In this document: piece after piece, positions 1-7,312 of the stretch
Layout of the letters: every line of letters starts with the position of its first letter
Position numbering within the stretch: the first letter of the stretch is position 1
Source of the DNA: an uncultured Porticoccus sp.
GTDB taxonomy: Bacteria; Pseudomonadota; Gammaproteobacteria; Pseudomonadales; Porticoccaceae
Assembly: GCA_950063125.1 (NCBI GenBank)
Contig: CATLZI010000032.1
Span: 1-13,354, forward strand
Reading direction: 5' to 3'
DNA length: 13,354 bases
Program-made: the position numbers and the translations under genes
The notes under the pieces: generated by a model
The model's input: only the letters and a program-made list of their open reading frames with translations
The model's database searches: none
Told to the model about the DNA's origin: nothing

Positions 1-778
1 GGTGGCCGAATGGCACCCGCGGGTCATCACATTGGGAGATGACCGAAAACCCTACCGGCGCGACTGGTTTGAACCCCATTACGTGGCGGTTCCCGGCATG
101 AATACCCTGTGCCAGCTCGCTGCCGAGGGCAAAAATCTGATATTGGATACTGCGATTGAGTCACTTGAAAAAACCATCGCCGGTTGGTTGTTACGGGATC
201 GCAACGATACCTGCCACGGTCCTTTTGACTGGGTCGTCTGTAGCATGCCGGCGCCACAGTCTGCGGCACTGCTGCCGTCATCATTTACCGGTTACGAGCA
301 GGTGTGCGGTACTACAATGCTCGGCTGTTACAGCCTGTTGCTCGGCTTTGCCGAACCGCTTCAGAGCCTGTGGCAGGCGGCGGTAGTGAAGCATTCCCCT
401 ATCGGCTGGCTGGCGTTTGAGTCATCCCGCCCTGGTCGCGCTGGCGGTTATGGACTCCTGGTGCAGTCAACCAATACTTGGGCCGAGCAGCATCTGGATG
501 ATGATTCCCGGCAGGTTCAGCAGACCCTGTGGCATGAACTGGAAAGACTCATGGCTAAAACGCTGCCGGAGCCAAAGTACTCTCGACTGCATCGTTGGCG
601 CTACGCCAATACCGTGCCAACACCAAAAGCAACACCTGAAGTATCGCCGGAAGCGGAGTGTCTAATGGAAGAACAGTTGCAGTTGGGCGTCTGTGGTGAC
701 TGGCTGTTGGGTGGCAGGGTGGAGTCTGCTTACCTGAGCGGGTTGGCGCTGGCGACTGAGCTGAAACAACGTTTTTAA
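1..778 (+). CDS. Bacterial renalase-type FAD-dependent oxidoreductase, C-terminal part (5' end outside window)
   Basis: The open frame runs in from the left edge, so the N-terminal FAD-binding Rossmann segment (GxGxxG) is missing. The visible 258 residues look like the substrate domain and C-terminal FAD contact of the renalase/flavin amine-oxidase family: a Pro-rich WVVCSMPAPQS strand, an SSRPGR turn, a HRWRYA motif around residue 200, and a terminal GDWLLGGRVESAYLSG segment that contacts the flavin. Bacterial renalases are soluble enzymes that oxidise isomeric dihydro-NAD(P) forms back to NAD(P). Full-length members are about 330 aa, which matches a loss of roughly 70-80 N-terminal residues. 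The GTG at position 2 is probably an internal valine rather than the start. The gene converges on the sensor kinase gene. The family is assigned from remembered motifs; exact substrate cannot be read here. Confidence 0.75.
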   Translation, partial: VAEWHPRVITLGDDRKPYRRDWFEPHYVAVPGMNTLCQLAAEGKNLILDTAIESLEKTIAGWLLRDRNDTCHGPFDWVVCSMPAPQSAALLPSSFTGYEQVCGTTMLGCYSLLLGFAEPLQSLWQAAVVKHSPIGWLAFESSRPGRAGGYGLLVQSTNTWAEQHLDDDSRQVQQTLWHELERLMAKTLPEPKYSRLHRWRYANTVPTPKATPEVSPEAECLMEEQLQLGVCGDWLLGGRVESAYLSGLALATELKQRF

Positions 779-789
779 TCCCCGCCTGC

Positions 790-829
790 GCTTGAAGTGG
801 TTTCTGGACCGCAGTCGTTAACTTCAAGC
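790..829. terminator. Inverted repeat between convergent genes (possible weak bidirectional terminator)
   Basis: A perfect 9-bp inverted repeat, GCTTGAAGT (790-798) and ACTTCAAGC (821-829), has a 22-nt loop and lies between the renalase-like gene and the convergent kinase gene, overlapping the kinase stop codon. No U-tract follows on either strand, so termination is an inference from position only. Confidence 0.3.
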
Positions 830-2170
830 AACCAGGCAGGGCAGGCATACGGTTACCAGCAGGCCGCCCATGGGAGACGGTTTTAATTGCAGCTGTCCGT
901 CATACAGTTGAATCAGTTCACTGACAATGGCGAGTCCAAGGCCCGAGCCAGAGCGTTGCTCATCCAGCCGACCGCCGCGTTGCAAAGCTTCATTTCGGCC
1001 TTGGGAAGACATCCCCGGCCCGTCGTCCATAATGCTGAGATACAGGTTGTCAGCCTCACTGTACATTGCCATCACCACTTTCGATTTGGCCCAGCGCAGT
1101 GCGTTTTCCAGTAGATTGCCGACAATTTCCTGTAGGTCCTGGGCATCGATTTGCAACTGCAGTGGTGGTACTTCGGGTTTTTTAAAGGTGATATTCTTTC
1201 GTTCGGCCAACCGTGAAATACCGTTGAAGACAGGCTCAAGTGCCACCGATAGGGTCACTCTAGGCCGCAGCACCACTGGGCCAGCGGCGGAAGCCCGGGC
1301 CAGGTGGTGTCGTACAGCCTCGTTCAGTCGTTTCAGTTCGGATGCCATGGTCTCACGCTGACTGGCAGGCAATTGCTCTGTTGTCGTCATCATTACACTG
1401 ACAGGCGTTTTGATGGCATGGGCCAGGTTACCCGCCGCGGTACGGGCGCGGGACATCAACTGCCGGTCGCGCTCCAGTACAGTATTGATGGCAGTTGCCA
1501 GATTGTTCAACTCTTCGGGGAGGTCGGTGTCGAGCCGCTCACAGTCACCTCTTTCCACTGCCTGCAGATTGCTTCGGATGCGTCTTAACGGTTCAAGTCC
1601 CCAGTGCAACTGACACCAGATGCCCAGCAGCAGCAAGATTCCCAGGGACACTAGCGAGAGCCAGAGCAGCTGCTCAAAGCGGGCCAGTGCGGCATCCACT
1701 TCGCTGAGATCAGCAGCCACCGCAACGTGCAGAATGACCGGTAGCCTTGGCAGTCGCACATCCCGCTCCAGCTTGCGCAGGGTTTCTCCGTTTGGGCCGG
1801 AAATTGTGCTGTATTGCAGTTGCGGGCCTGCTGTCAGAGGTAAGCGCTGATCCCATAGGGAACGGGAGGTCAGAACCCGGGAGGCATTGTCGGAAATCTG
1901 CCAATACCAGCCGGAGAATACCTGATCGAAGCGGGCATCGCCGAGTCGCTGGTTGAGCGCCAGTGTGTCTGTTTGCCGGTCATATTCAATGCCGGCCAAA
2001 ACCACGTTGAGCAGGGACTCCAGACGTTCATCGAATGCAGTATTGACGGCTTCGCGAAGATTGTAGGAGAGCAACAGACCGGCAACCGGGATAACGAGTA
2101 CCACTAAAATCAGCGAGGTGGCCAGCATGCGGGAAGCAATTGGCAGTGTGCGCAGGAAGTGTCGGTTCAT
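824..2170 (-). CDS. Two-component sensor histidine kinase
   Basis: This 448-aa inner-membrane kinase has TM1 at about residues 16-36, a periplasmic sensor domain at about 37-167, TM2 at about 168-188 and a HAMP-like linker to about 238. The dimerisation/phosphoacceptor box reads NLAHAIKTPVSV with His251 as the phosphorylated residue. The ATPase domain has N356 in the N-box (NLLENAL), the D-box DDGPGM (382-387) and the G-box GSGLGLAIV (408-416). The AHAIKTP form and the layout resemble PhoQ-like kinases that work with OmpR-class regulators. Its ATG overlaps the regulator's stop codon by 4 bp, so the two are translationally coupled. The signal is unknown; the co-transcribed PepSY protein is a plausible periplasmic partner. 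All catalytic motifs look intact. Confidence 0.93.
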   Translation of the reverse strand: MNRHFLRTLPIASRMLATSLILVVLVIPVAGLLLSYNLREAVNTAFDERLESLLNVVLAGIEYDRQTDTLALNQRLGDARFDQVFSGWYWQISDNASRVLTSRSLWDQRLPLTAGPQLQYSTISGPNGETLRKLERDVRLPRLPVILHVAVAADLSEVDAALARFEQLLWLSLVSLGILLLLGIWCQLHWGLEPLRRIRSNLQAVERGDCERLDTDLPEELNNLATAINTVLERDRQLMSRARTAAGNLAHAIKTPVSVMMTTTEQLPASQRETMASELKRLNEAVRHHLARASAAGPVVLRPRVTLSVALEPVFNGISRLAERKNITFKKPEVPPLQLQIDAQDLQEIVGNLLENALRWAKSKVVMAMYSEADNLYLSIMDDGPGMSSQGRNEALQRGGRLDEQRSGSGLGLAIVSELIQLYDGQLQLKPSPMGGLLVTVCLPCLVA

Positions 2171-2838
2171 GGGGCGGTCGGATGGCCCGGTAAACAGTAG
2201 CCCTGTCCCCGCACTGTACGGATTGAGTCACTGTCTAGTTTTTTCCGCAACCGGCTTATCTGCACATCAATGACGTTCGAGTCCGGTTCCTGATCCTGGT
2301 CATAAACATGTTCTGAAAGCTCGGTTCGACTCACGATCCGGGGCGCTGCGTGTATCAGATAGGAGAGCAGGCGGAATTCCTGTGCGGATAACGACACGGG
2401 CATACCCAGATAGGTGAATCGGCCCGTGTGGGTGTCCAGTGTCAGGTCGCCCACTGTAATGACCGGGTGGGCATGCCCGTGGCTACGGCGAACCAGTGCC
2501 CGCAGACGGAGTAATACCTCGGCCGTTTCAAATGGCTTGGTCACATAATCATCGGCTCCTGCCGAAAACCCGGCGGCTTTGTCTGACCAGCGCTCTCTGG
2601 CCGTGAGGATGAGGACAGGCAGATCCATACCGCGGGCGCGCCACCCCGAGAGCCACTGCACGCCGTTGCCGTCCGGCAGGCCGAGATCAAGGATGATGGC
2701 ATCGTAACACTCGACACTCACCTGAAAGTCAGCCGTTTTGCCGTCCGGAGCTATCTCAACCAGTACACCCACATTCCGCAGGGCTTCGGCGAGCGCCTCC
2801 GCAAGAGGCCGGTCATCTTCAACCAGGAGGACTTTCAC
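2167..2838 (-). CDS. OmpR/PhoB-family response regulator
   Basis: This 223-aa regulator pairs a receiver domain with a winged-helix DNA-binding domain. The receiver (about 1-115) has the acidic pair D8-D9, phosphoacceptor D51 in ILDLGLPDGNG, T79 in LTAR and K101 in TKPF. The C-terminal domain (about 125-220) shows the OmpR-type signature around LSAQEFRLLSYL and SNVIDVQISRLRKKL. It sits between the PepSY gene and the kinase gene with 4-bp ATGA overlaps on both sides, so all three come from one mRNA that starts upstream of the PepSY gene. It is the cognate partner of the neighbouring kinase by operon logic. TTCAT-type direct repeats just upstream of the operon are a possible autoregulatory site. 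Confidence 0.95.
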   Translation of the reverse strand: MKVLLVEDDRPLAEALAEALRNVGVLVEIAPDGKTADFQVSVECYDAIILDLGLPDGNGVQWLSGWRARGMDLPVLILTARERWSDKAAGFSAGADDYVTKPFETAEVLLRLRALVRRSHGHAHPVITVGDLTLDTHTGRFTYLGMPVSLSAQEFRLLSYLIHAAPRIVSRTELSEHVYDQDQEPDSNVIDVQISRLRKKLDSDSIRTVRGQGYCLPGHPTAP

Positions 2839-3245
2839 TGGCGTGTCATCCCGCGAATATTGGTGCCTTCAACACCAATCAGTTCACCCGTGGCGGCATT
2901 CACGTCAAACTCGACTACCTGCCCCTGTGGGCCGAGCAGCTCTATTTCGTAGATTATCACGCCGTTCTCATCCTCCAGATCCACATCGATAACCTGTCCA
3001 TCATAGTGCGTGTTCAGGCTTGCCAGAATCTCATTGAGGGGTTTTATTTTACCGGCTTGCACGTCTTCGTGGAGCCGTCGCCAATCATCATCGTCACTCC
3101 AGCCGGGACTGATAAAGCCCAATGTCAGAATGGCTGCCAGTAAATGGTTTCTACTTGGCAGCGACAACTGCCGGCAGTGATCGGAGAAGGGCAGGCAATG
3201 TTGGCGGTAAAAAAGTTGGGTGAAAAGATTTTTCATGGAGGGCAT
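2835..3245 (-). CDS. PepSY-domain exported protein, first gene of the two-component operon
   Basis: This is a 136-aa protein with a long charged N-region, then a hydrophobic segment (about residues 35-48, LLAAILTLGFIS) ending at a possible signal cleavage before the Asp-rich DDDDW stretch. The rest is a single PepSY domain: helix HEDVQAGKIKPLNEIL, strands VIDVDLED and IYEIELL, then VVEFDVNAATGEL. PepSY domains are small periplasmic or extracytoplasmic modules, often inhibitory or sensory, and frequently travel with OmpR-type two-component systems. Neither ATG (3245 or 3236) has a convincing ribosome site, so the start is uncertain. The stop overlaps the regulator start by 4 bp. A role as ligand or modulator of the kinase is inference from context. 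Confidence 0.8.
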   Translation of the reverse strand: MPSMKNLFTQLFYRQHCLPFSDHCRQLSLPSRNHLLAAILTLGFISPGWSDDDDWRRLHEDVQAGKIKPLNEILASLNTHYDGQVIDVDLEDENGVIIYEIELLGPQGQVVEFDVNAATGELIGVEGTNIRGMTRQ

Positions 3246-3260
3246 TCTGCCAAAGAGAAC

Positions 3261-3276
3261 ATGAATGAACTATGAA
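3261..3276. promoter_or_regulatory. TTCAT/ATGAA direct repeats upstream of the PepSY-regulator-kinase operon
   Basis: On the + strand ATGAA occurs at 3261, 3265 and 3272. The first and last are 11 bp apart, the usual half-site spacing for OmpR-class regulators. The site lies only 16-31 bp from the start codon at 3245, which would suit a repressing or autoregulatory site better than classic activation; it is also about 125 bp upstream of the divergent PepSY gene. The assignment is inference. Confidence 0.3.
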
Positions 3277-3399
3277 CAGATTGCTCAGGGTGCTGTAAGG
3301 ATGGCTTTGTTACTGTGCCTATCAAGCGGGCAGGTCGTGTTCGGGATTTCCCCGGTGCTTTATCTGGCCCTGTTTTGATCAACCAATCTGGAGGTTTAT

Positions 3400-3861
3400 A
3401 TGAAACTGTTACTTACAACACTAACGATTGCGACACTGGCTGTGACCCCTTTTGCCTATACAGCTGACCCGGCGGGCAATATCAGTGAGGCGATTAAAGT
3501 CGGCTCGGATTATGGCATTACACATTTCACCAGTATTGAGTTTGAAGGCTCCGGACGTATGGAAATTGAGGGCTGGATAGATCAGGACTGGCATGTGGAA
3601 CTTGAAACCCGTGCCGGTAGTCCAGACCTCGTTCATGAAGAACGTGAAAAACGTCTCAATGGTGTTTGGGGTATGACAGCTGACGATGTGTTGCTGTATA
3701 CAAAAGCAGCTGCTGAGGCCGGTATTGTTGACATCGAAGAAGTTAAAATCAATCGAAGAGATAGGATCGAGGTTGAAGGTGACGATGCGCGCGGTCGCGA
3801 TCTTGAGGTCTATTTTGAGCGAGGTAGCCAGGAGCCCGTTAAAATTAGTCGTGACGACTGA
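3400..3861 (+). CDS. Secreted PepSY-domain protein
   Basis: A 153-aa periplasmic protein begins with a clean signal peptide (about residues 1-22; hydrophobic LLLTTLTIATLAVTPFAY, cleavage near A22). The first domain (about 28-85) contains a WIDQDWHVELET strand and the second (about 90-150) has the PepSY pattern: an AAEAGIVDIEEVKI helix-strand, then RIEVEGDD and LEVYFERGSQEPV. A strong Shine-Dalgarno, GGAGGT, lies 4 nt before the ATG at 3400. It is divergent from the PepSY/regulator/kinase operon and is likely a target or component of the same envelope-sensing circuit; that link is inference from adjacency and shared domain type. No enzymatic motif is visible. Confidence 0.85.
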   Translation: MKLLLTTLTIATLAVTPFAYTADPAGNISEAIKVGSDYGITHFTSIEFEGSGRMEIEGWIDQDWHVELETRAGSPDLVHEEREKRLNGVWGMTADDVLLYTKAAAEAGIVDIEEVKINRRDRIEVEGDDARGRDLEVYFERGSQEPVKISRDD

Positions 3862-3904
3862 TCTGGATTGGGGCTCATGTCTGTAATGACAATAGTTAGA
3901 GTCA

Positions 3905-3935
3905 GGCCCGCCAGTCAGTGGCGGGCCTTCTTTAT
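3905..3935 (+). terminator. Rho-independent terminator after the PepSY gene
   Basis: A perfect 9-bp GC-rich stem, GGCCCGCCA (3905-3913) and TGGCGGGCC (3919-3927), with a 5-nt loop is followed by TTCTTTATT. It ends the rightward PepSY transcript and slightly overlaps the stop of the convergent channel gene. On the other strand the stem has only a weak T-rich tail, so the main direction is rightward. Confidence 0.9.
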
Positions 3936-4810
3936 TCCTCGCGGACAGTTTTTTGCTCGGAGGACTTGCTGGAAAAGTCGTTGTTGGTGAACACCTCCGA
4001 AAGAATGAGCTGTTCAAGATAGCTTCGTTGGCCGGCCTTCGTCGGGATTCGGATCACCAGATGGATCTCTTCGGCTGCCGGCACCTGAATCGTGACCCGA
4101 GGATCCACCGACGGCATTTCCAGTCCCCGTCGTTCACCAATTTTGTTCATATGACGGCGTACGGATTCCAGGTAGGACTGGCAATGTCGGTTGGCCGCTG
4201 CGAGAAAGGCCTCCTGTGCAGCACGCCAGTTATCTTCGCGCATGAATGGCACGGTGAACACATGGAAGTCGTACCGCTCGGAAAAGGTTTCGTTGACCAC
4301 TGGCTCAGAGAGAAATACCGCGTTGGGGATCACGATCACGTGGCCGGTGCGTTGGTGGACGCCGGATCCGGGGCCCACTTCAAGAATGGTCGTGGTCAAC
4401 AGGCTCTGGTCGATGACATCTCCACGAAAATCCTTGATCTGAATCCGGTCGCCAATGTTAAAAGACCCCGAGCCACCTTTCAGTAGAGAGCCGGTGATAC
4501 ACGAGATCAGCTCCTTGGTGGCCACCACAAAGGCCACGGCAATGGCCAGAATCGATAACGCCAGAGTGCGCAGCTGATCTCCCCAGATAATCGCCAAACC
4601 CAGCAGTATCAACAACAGAAAACCGTTGCGCGTATTGGCCAGCAGACGACCTTTCAGCTCCGGAGCCTTCACTTTGTGACGAATAAAGCGTGCGGTGAGC
4701 GTCCTGAGAATAATGATCACCGCCAGCAAAAAACCGGTATTCACCAGCAGACCCGTCACCGGGTCTGAAAGGGTAAAGTTTTCGGCTAGAAGTGTTAGTT
4801 GATCGAACAT
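3932..4810 (-). CDS. MscS-family small-conductance mechanosensitive channel
   Basis: This small inner-membrane channel is gated by membrane tension and releases osmolytes on hypo-osmotic shock. Counting from an upstream TTG at 4843, helices lie at about residues 31-50 (TM1), 70-88 (TM2) and 92-122 (pore-lining TM3, AIAVAFVVATKELISCITGSLL). The MscS beta domain follows at about 128-180, with FNIGDRIQI, RGDVIDQSLLTTTILE and the hallmark VIVIPNAVFLSEPVVN. The remaining 120 residues form the cytoplasmic vestibule, ending in a polar tail. I prefer the ATG at 4810 (292 aa) because it is the first ATG in frame; a TTG at 4843 or about 4822 is possible since no start has a strong ribosome site. It converges on the PepSY gene and shares its terminator region. 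Confidence 0.9.
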   Translation of the reverse strand: MFDQLTLLAENFTLSDPVTGLLVNTGFLLAVIIILRTLTARFIRHKVKAPELKGRLLANTRNGFLLLILLGLAIIWGDQLRTLALSILAIAVAFVVATKELISCITGSLLKGGSGSFNIGDRIQIKDFRGDVIDQSLLTTTILEVGPGSGVHQRTGHVIVIPNAVFLSEPVVNETFSERYDFHVFTVPFMREDNWRAAQEAFLAAANRHCQSYLESVRRHMNKIGERRGLEMPSVDPRVTIQVPAAEEIHLVIRIPTKAGQRSYLEQLILSEVFTNNDFSSKSSEQKTVREE

Positions 4811-4843
4811 ACTTTTGCCCAATGGGTTCGGGCCTCTTTGCAA

Positions 4844-5016
4844 AAAAGGGGCTGTTTAAAATAAAAATGGATGATGATTCGTCGCTGATAGCCGGGGGTT
4901 TTACGTCCGACTATTACCGATCCAGTGTCAGCCAGAATATAGTATGAATCCCTGTGTATGCCAGATACTGATACCCCGGGCCAATGTTGAGGGGTGTTAT
5001 GGTCGCTTACCAATTG
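4844..5016. other. Intergenic region between the MscS and LprI-like genes
   Basis: This stretch holds the presumed promoter of the channel gene on the minus strand and the 3' end of the LprI-like transcript. A 72-codon open frame here (4795-5013, minus) has no domain, no ribosome site and unlike composition, so I do not call it. No clear terminator or repeat is seen. Confidence 0.4.
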
Positions 5017-5481
5017 CTATTTTCCGATGTCAGAACAATCCCTTTGGATAGAGTAACTGTGCATAATCGAGCCTGAACAAACGTCACCGTCTTTATGTCC
5101 TTTTAACCACTCTTTCAGAAACTCAATGCGGGCCAGTACGAGCCTGGATTCAAACCCGCTGGCACACATCGGGTAAACACTGCCGTATTGTAGGCGTTTA
5201 TCCTCAAGCGGATATTTCATCTCCATATCTGCTTTCAGGCTCTTTTCCCATGCTTTTTGGGAAACGTCGAGTTTTGTCAAAAATTCAGGGCTTGCTGACT
5301 TGTAGGCGGACTTGATTTTTTCAAGCATGTTCTCAAGTTTGCTTCTCACCGTTAGCAAATTGATACCTGCACACTGATTTATTTCTAGCTGCGTTTGCGC
5401 GTTTTCCATGCATGAAGGTAGCTCATCACTGTAAGTGTGAAATGCTATTAACAAAGCGGTAAGGCTAAATAAGAACCTCAT
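5017..5481 (-). CDS. LprI/DUF1311-domain exported protein
   Basis: A 154-aa protein begins at ATG 5481 with AGGAG about 12 nt upstream; a longer in-frame start at 5544 would put charged residues ahead of the signal peptide and lacks such a site. Residues 1-18 form a signal peptide (FLFSLTALLIAFHTYS). The DUF1311 pattern follows: C24, AQTQLEINQC37, then a helical hairpin with KLENMLEKIKSAY and the conserved SQKAWEK (about 74-80). Further cysteines at about 106, 135 and 149 fit disulfides of an exported protein. The family includes the lysozyme-inhibitor-like LprI of mycobacteria, but in gammaproteobacteria most members have no proven role, so lysozyme inhibition is only a possibility. Confidence 0.8.
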   Translation of the reverse strand: MRFLFSLTALLIAFHTYSDELPSCMENAQTQLEINQCAGINLLTVRSKLENMLEKIKSAYKSASPEFLTKLDVSQKAWEKSLKADMEMKYPLEDKRLQYGSVYPMCASGFESRLVLARIEFLKEWLKGHKDGDVCSGSIMHSYSIQRDCSDIGK

Positions 5482-5603
5482 TGCCCGGTTCTTCTCCTGA
5501 ATATCATGTCGCCAAGCAGCCATACATATAGCGGGGAACCACAATATGTCTTGTCAGGCTATTCACCGGAAGCTGTTTCAGTAAACATTTTATAGGTGAT
5601 GCT

Positions 5604-6116
5604 CTATTTCTTTAGGTAAGAAATCATTGTGTCAACATCACTACACTCGAATGGGTCATCCGGGCAATCATCCATCATTCCGGTTTCAGCAAAGAGTTGT
5701 TTTATTTCCCCATCAATTACGTGAGCGGAATAACGCCATGACACCTCACCTGGCCCTTTTTTAACCAGCATCCCCATCAGGCGAGTAAAATTTCCATGTG
5801 AATCAGGCAGCATTTTTACATGTTTAAGACCTAAATTTTTCGCCCACTGAAGCATGGTAAAGGGCGCACTAATGCTCAAGCAGTACACTTCATCAACACC
5901 CAGTGATTTCAGTTCCTCATACTTGGCATCATAGTCAGGCAGATGAGTGCGGGAGCTGGTTTCAGTAAATACAGCCGCCAGTGAAAATATAACGACATTT
6001 TTACCCGAAAATACCTCTTCTGTTGAAATATCCTTCCAGATAAATGGACTTCTCCCGCCAACGCTTTCACCACGGACACGCGTTTTAAATATCACACTGG
6101 GTACTTTGTTACTCAT
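5604..6116 (-). CDS. Prx5-type peroxiredoxin homologue lacking the peroxidatic cysteine
   Basis: This 170-aa protein aligns end to end with the peroxiredoxin half of Haemophilus-type peroxiredoxin-glutaredoxin hybrids: VPSVIFKTR at the N-terminus, VVIFSLAAVFTET (41-53), HLPDY (58-62), LGVDEVYCLSISAPF, MLPDSHGNFT, SWRYS with the conserved Arg near 128, and a PFECSDVDTM end. There is no glutaredoxin domain. The Prx active-site motif PxxxTxxC reads A47xxxT51xxS54: the codon at the peroxidatic position is AGC (Ser) rather than TGC (Cys), and the motif proline is Ala. Cysteines remain at 79, 141 and 148, the last two close together near the C-terminus. A good ribosome site (GAGGAAATC before ATG) supports the start. 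It probably cannot reduce peroxides by the usual mechanism. Confidence 0.88.
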   Translation of the reverse strand: MSNKVPSVIFKTRVRGESVGGRSPFIWKDISTEEVFSGKNVVIFSLAAVFTETSSRTHLPDYDAKYEELKSLGVDEVYCLSISAPFTMLQWAKNLGLKHVKMLPDSHGNFTRLMGMLVKKGPGEVSWRYSAHVIDGEIKQLFAETGMMDDCPDDPFECSDVDTMISYLKK

Positions 6117-6130
6117 GATTTCCTCATTAT

Positions 6131-6159
6131 TTTTAAAATTAAAGTGCGTAATTTTAAAA
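6131..6159. promoter_or_regulatory. Perfect AT-rich inverted repeat upstream of the peroxiredoxin-like gene
   Basis: TTTTAAAATTA (6131-6141) and TAATTTTAAAA (6149-6159) form a perfect 11-bp inverted repeat around a 7-nt centre, ending 15 bp before the start codon at 6116 on the minus strand. It could be an operator over the promoter or a hairpin next to the ribosome site. It is not followed by a U-tract, so a terminator is unlikely. Confidence 0.5.
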
Positions 6160-6221
6160 GGGCCTAACGTCTAGCTAGAGGCAGCGCATACCTTGCTATG
6201 TGCGATTTAGATACTCGCTCT

Positions 6222-6758
6222 TCACCAATGCACCGGGTTGCTCAAAGCCTTCACGCAGCTCGAATTGCCGAGCAACGACTCGATTGGCCGACCATCAAGC
6301 GACAGACCAAGCCAGCCCTCTGGCTGTGACAACTCGAACGGAGGCTTTACATCTTCACTCGAGATTGCCCGGAAACCGAGCTTTTCATAAAACTTCGGGT
6401 TTCCGTAGGTAATAACGAAAGTTACACCACATGCCTTGAATTCACCCAATCCATACTTGATTAGTCCTTGGCCTATGCCCTTACCTTGATGTTCGCTGTG
6501 TACCGCTATTGGCGCCAATATGAATGCGGCATCCTCATTCTCAAACACCATGCGACTAAAGAAAATGGAACCAACAATCTGACCATCGATTTCGGCAACA
6601 AAATTGAACAGATCAGTTTCGTTGGAGCTCTCAAATAGCTCCCTAGCCAACTGACCGAGCAGTTTTCCTTCCTCTTTGCCTTCAGAATCAGAAAACACAG
6701 AGACGAACAGCCGAACGACAGTTTCTTTCTCGCCCTTTCGACTATCTCTGAATTTCAT
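6222..6758 (-). CDS. GNAT-family N-acetyltransferase (YhbS-like)
   Basis: This 178-aa predicted cytoplasmic enzyme transfers an acetyl group from acetyl-CoA to an unknown amine. The start at ATG 6758 is chosen because GGAG lies 6 nt upstream and the family begins shortly before the first helix; the open frame extends further upstream only through unrelated sequence. The GNAT fold is visible: NFVAEIDGQIVGSIFFS (strands 2-3, about 52-68), motif A APIAVHSEHQGKGIGQGLI (about 82-100) with the acetyl-CoA loop QGKGIG (Q/RxxGxG), FVITYGNPKFYEKLGF (motif B, about 114-129), and a C-terminal extension typical of YhbS-type members. It stands alone, with its own spacing on both sides. The substrate cannot be told from the sequence. 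Confidence 0.9.
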   Translation of the reverse strand: MKFRDSRKGEKETVVRLFVSVFSDSEGKEEGKLLGQLARELFESSNETDLFNFVAEIDGQIVGSIFFSRMVFENEDAAFILAPIAVHSEHQGKGIGQGLIKYGLGEFKACGVTFVITYGNPKFYEKLGFRAISSEDVKPPFELSQPEGWLGLSLDGRPIESLLGNSSCVKALSNPVHW

Positions 6759-6897
6759 AGAGATCTCCGCAAATTTAACGATACCCGCTACGTGCAGGCA
6801 CATAATATTTGTATATCGTGCATGCGGATTTTGCCGGCTCAGACATTCGGCGCTCCTTAATAATCTGATTAAACGAAAGAAAGTTGAGAAATACCCG

Positions 6898-6968
6898 ATT
6901 TCCTGACTGAGTATAAACCGCACGTTGGGTTTGACAACCTCTGGAGAGGTTGCCCTGAGTCAGGAGAT
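6898..6968. repeat. Nested inverted repeat upstream of the GNAT gene
   Basis: An inner perfect palindrome, CAACCTCT (6935-6942) and AGAGGTTG (6945-6952), sits inside an outer arm pair, TCCTGACTGAG (6901-6911) and CTGAGTCAGGA (6955-6965) with one mismatch. The 2-bp centre makes an RNA hairpin tight; a DNA cruciform or a protein site is as likely. Origin unknown. Confidence 0.6.
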
Positions 6969-6984
6969 ATTTGTTGCGGGGTGG

Positions 6985-7058
6985 CGGCAAGGCTTATGTC
7001 AGAAATTTAGTGGACTCTGACGTTGAGCAGAGCTGGTGACTTAAGCCTGCCGTTATGC
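6985..7058. repeat. Inverted-repeat structure ending in GTTATGC, weakly attC-like
   Basis: Arms at 6985-6996 and 7042-7052 match except for one skipped base, with inner arms at 6998-7003 and 7016-7021. GTTATGC at 7052-7058 resembles the right core of integron attC sites, but no matching left core (GCATAAC-like) stands before 6985. Kept as a structural repeat only. Confidence 0.35.
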
Positions 7059-7152
7059 AGTTCTGGATGTTGAAAATGGTGGCCTTGCTTCCAATGAATA
7101 CTATTAATAACTACATGATAAATATGTATTTATCTTTTATTAGTTTTGATTT

Positions 7153-7175
7153 ATACCCCCATAAATACCCCCGAT
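7153..7175 (-). repeat. Tandem GGGGGTA motifs, possible recombinase arm sites
   Basis: Read on the minus strand, GGGGGTATTTATGGGGGTAT contains two GGGGGTA units 12 bp apart. From memory such C-run repeats occur near integrase genes of tRNA-targeting elements, where they could be arm-binding sites. No integrase gene or tRNA is next to them here, so an abandoned attachment region is only an inference. Confidence 0.3.
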
Positions 7176-7312
7176 TTGGTGGCGCTGGGAGGTTTTTTTC
7201 GGTGGTTTTCTATCGGTGACTGCTGGTGGATGGTTGGTCAAGGTATTTGTTTTCTCCAAATATAACCCCTCCCCGGCCACGATGAGTGAACCGGGTCCTT
7301 TCAAAGTTGAAC

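Noticed and set aside
3421..4017. 198-codon frame opposite the PepSY gene
   Set aside because: It lies antisense to a gene with a signal peptide, strong ribosome site and terminator, and runs through that terminator. It is a shadow frame.
4795..5013. 72-codon frame on the minus strand
   Set aside because: No ribosome site, no domain, and it overlaps the start of the MscS gene. It looks like a chance frame.
6162..6222. Possible integron attC after the GNAT gene (minus strand, GTTAGGC at 6163-6169)
   Set aside because: The right core fits GTTRRRY and lies close after the stop codon, but the left core is poor and the two sides do not pair well. The neighbouring genes lack matching sites.
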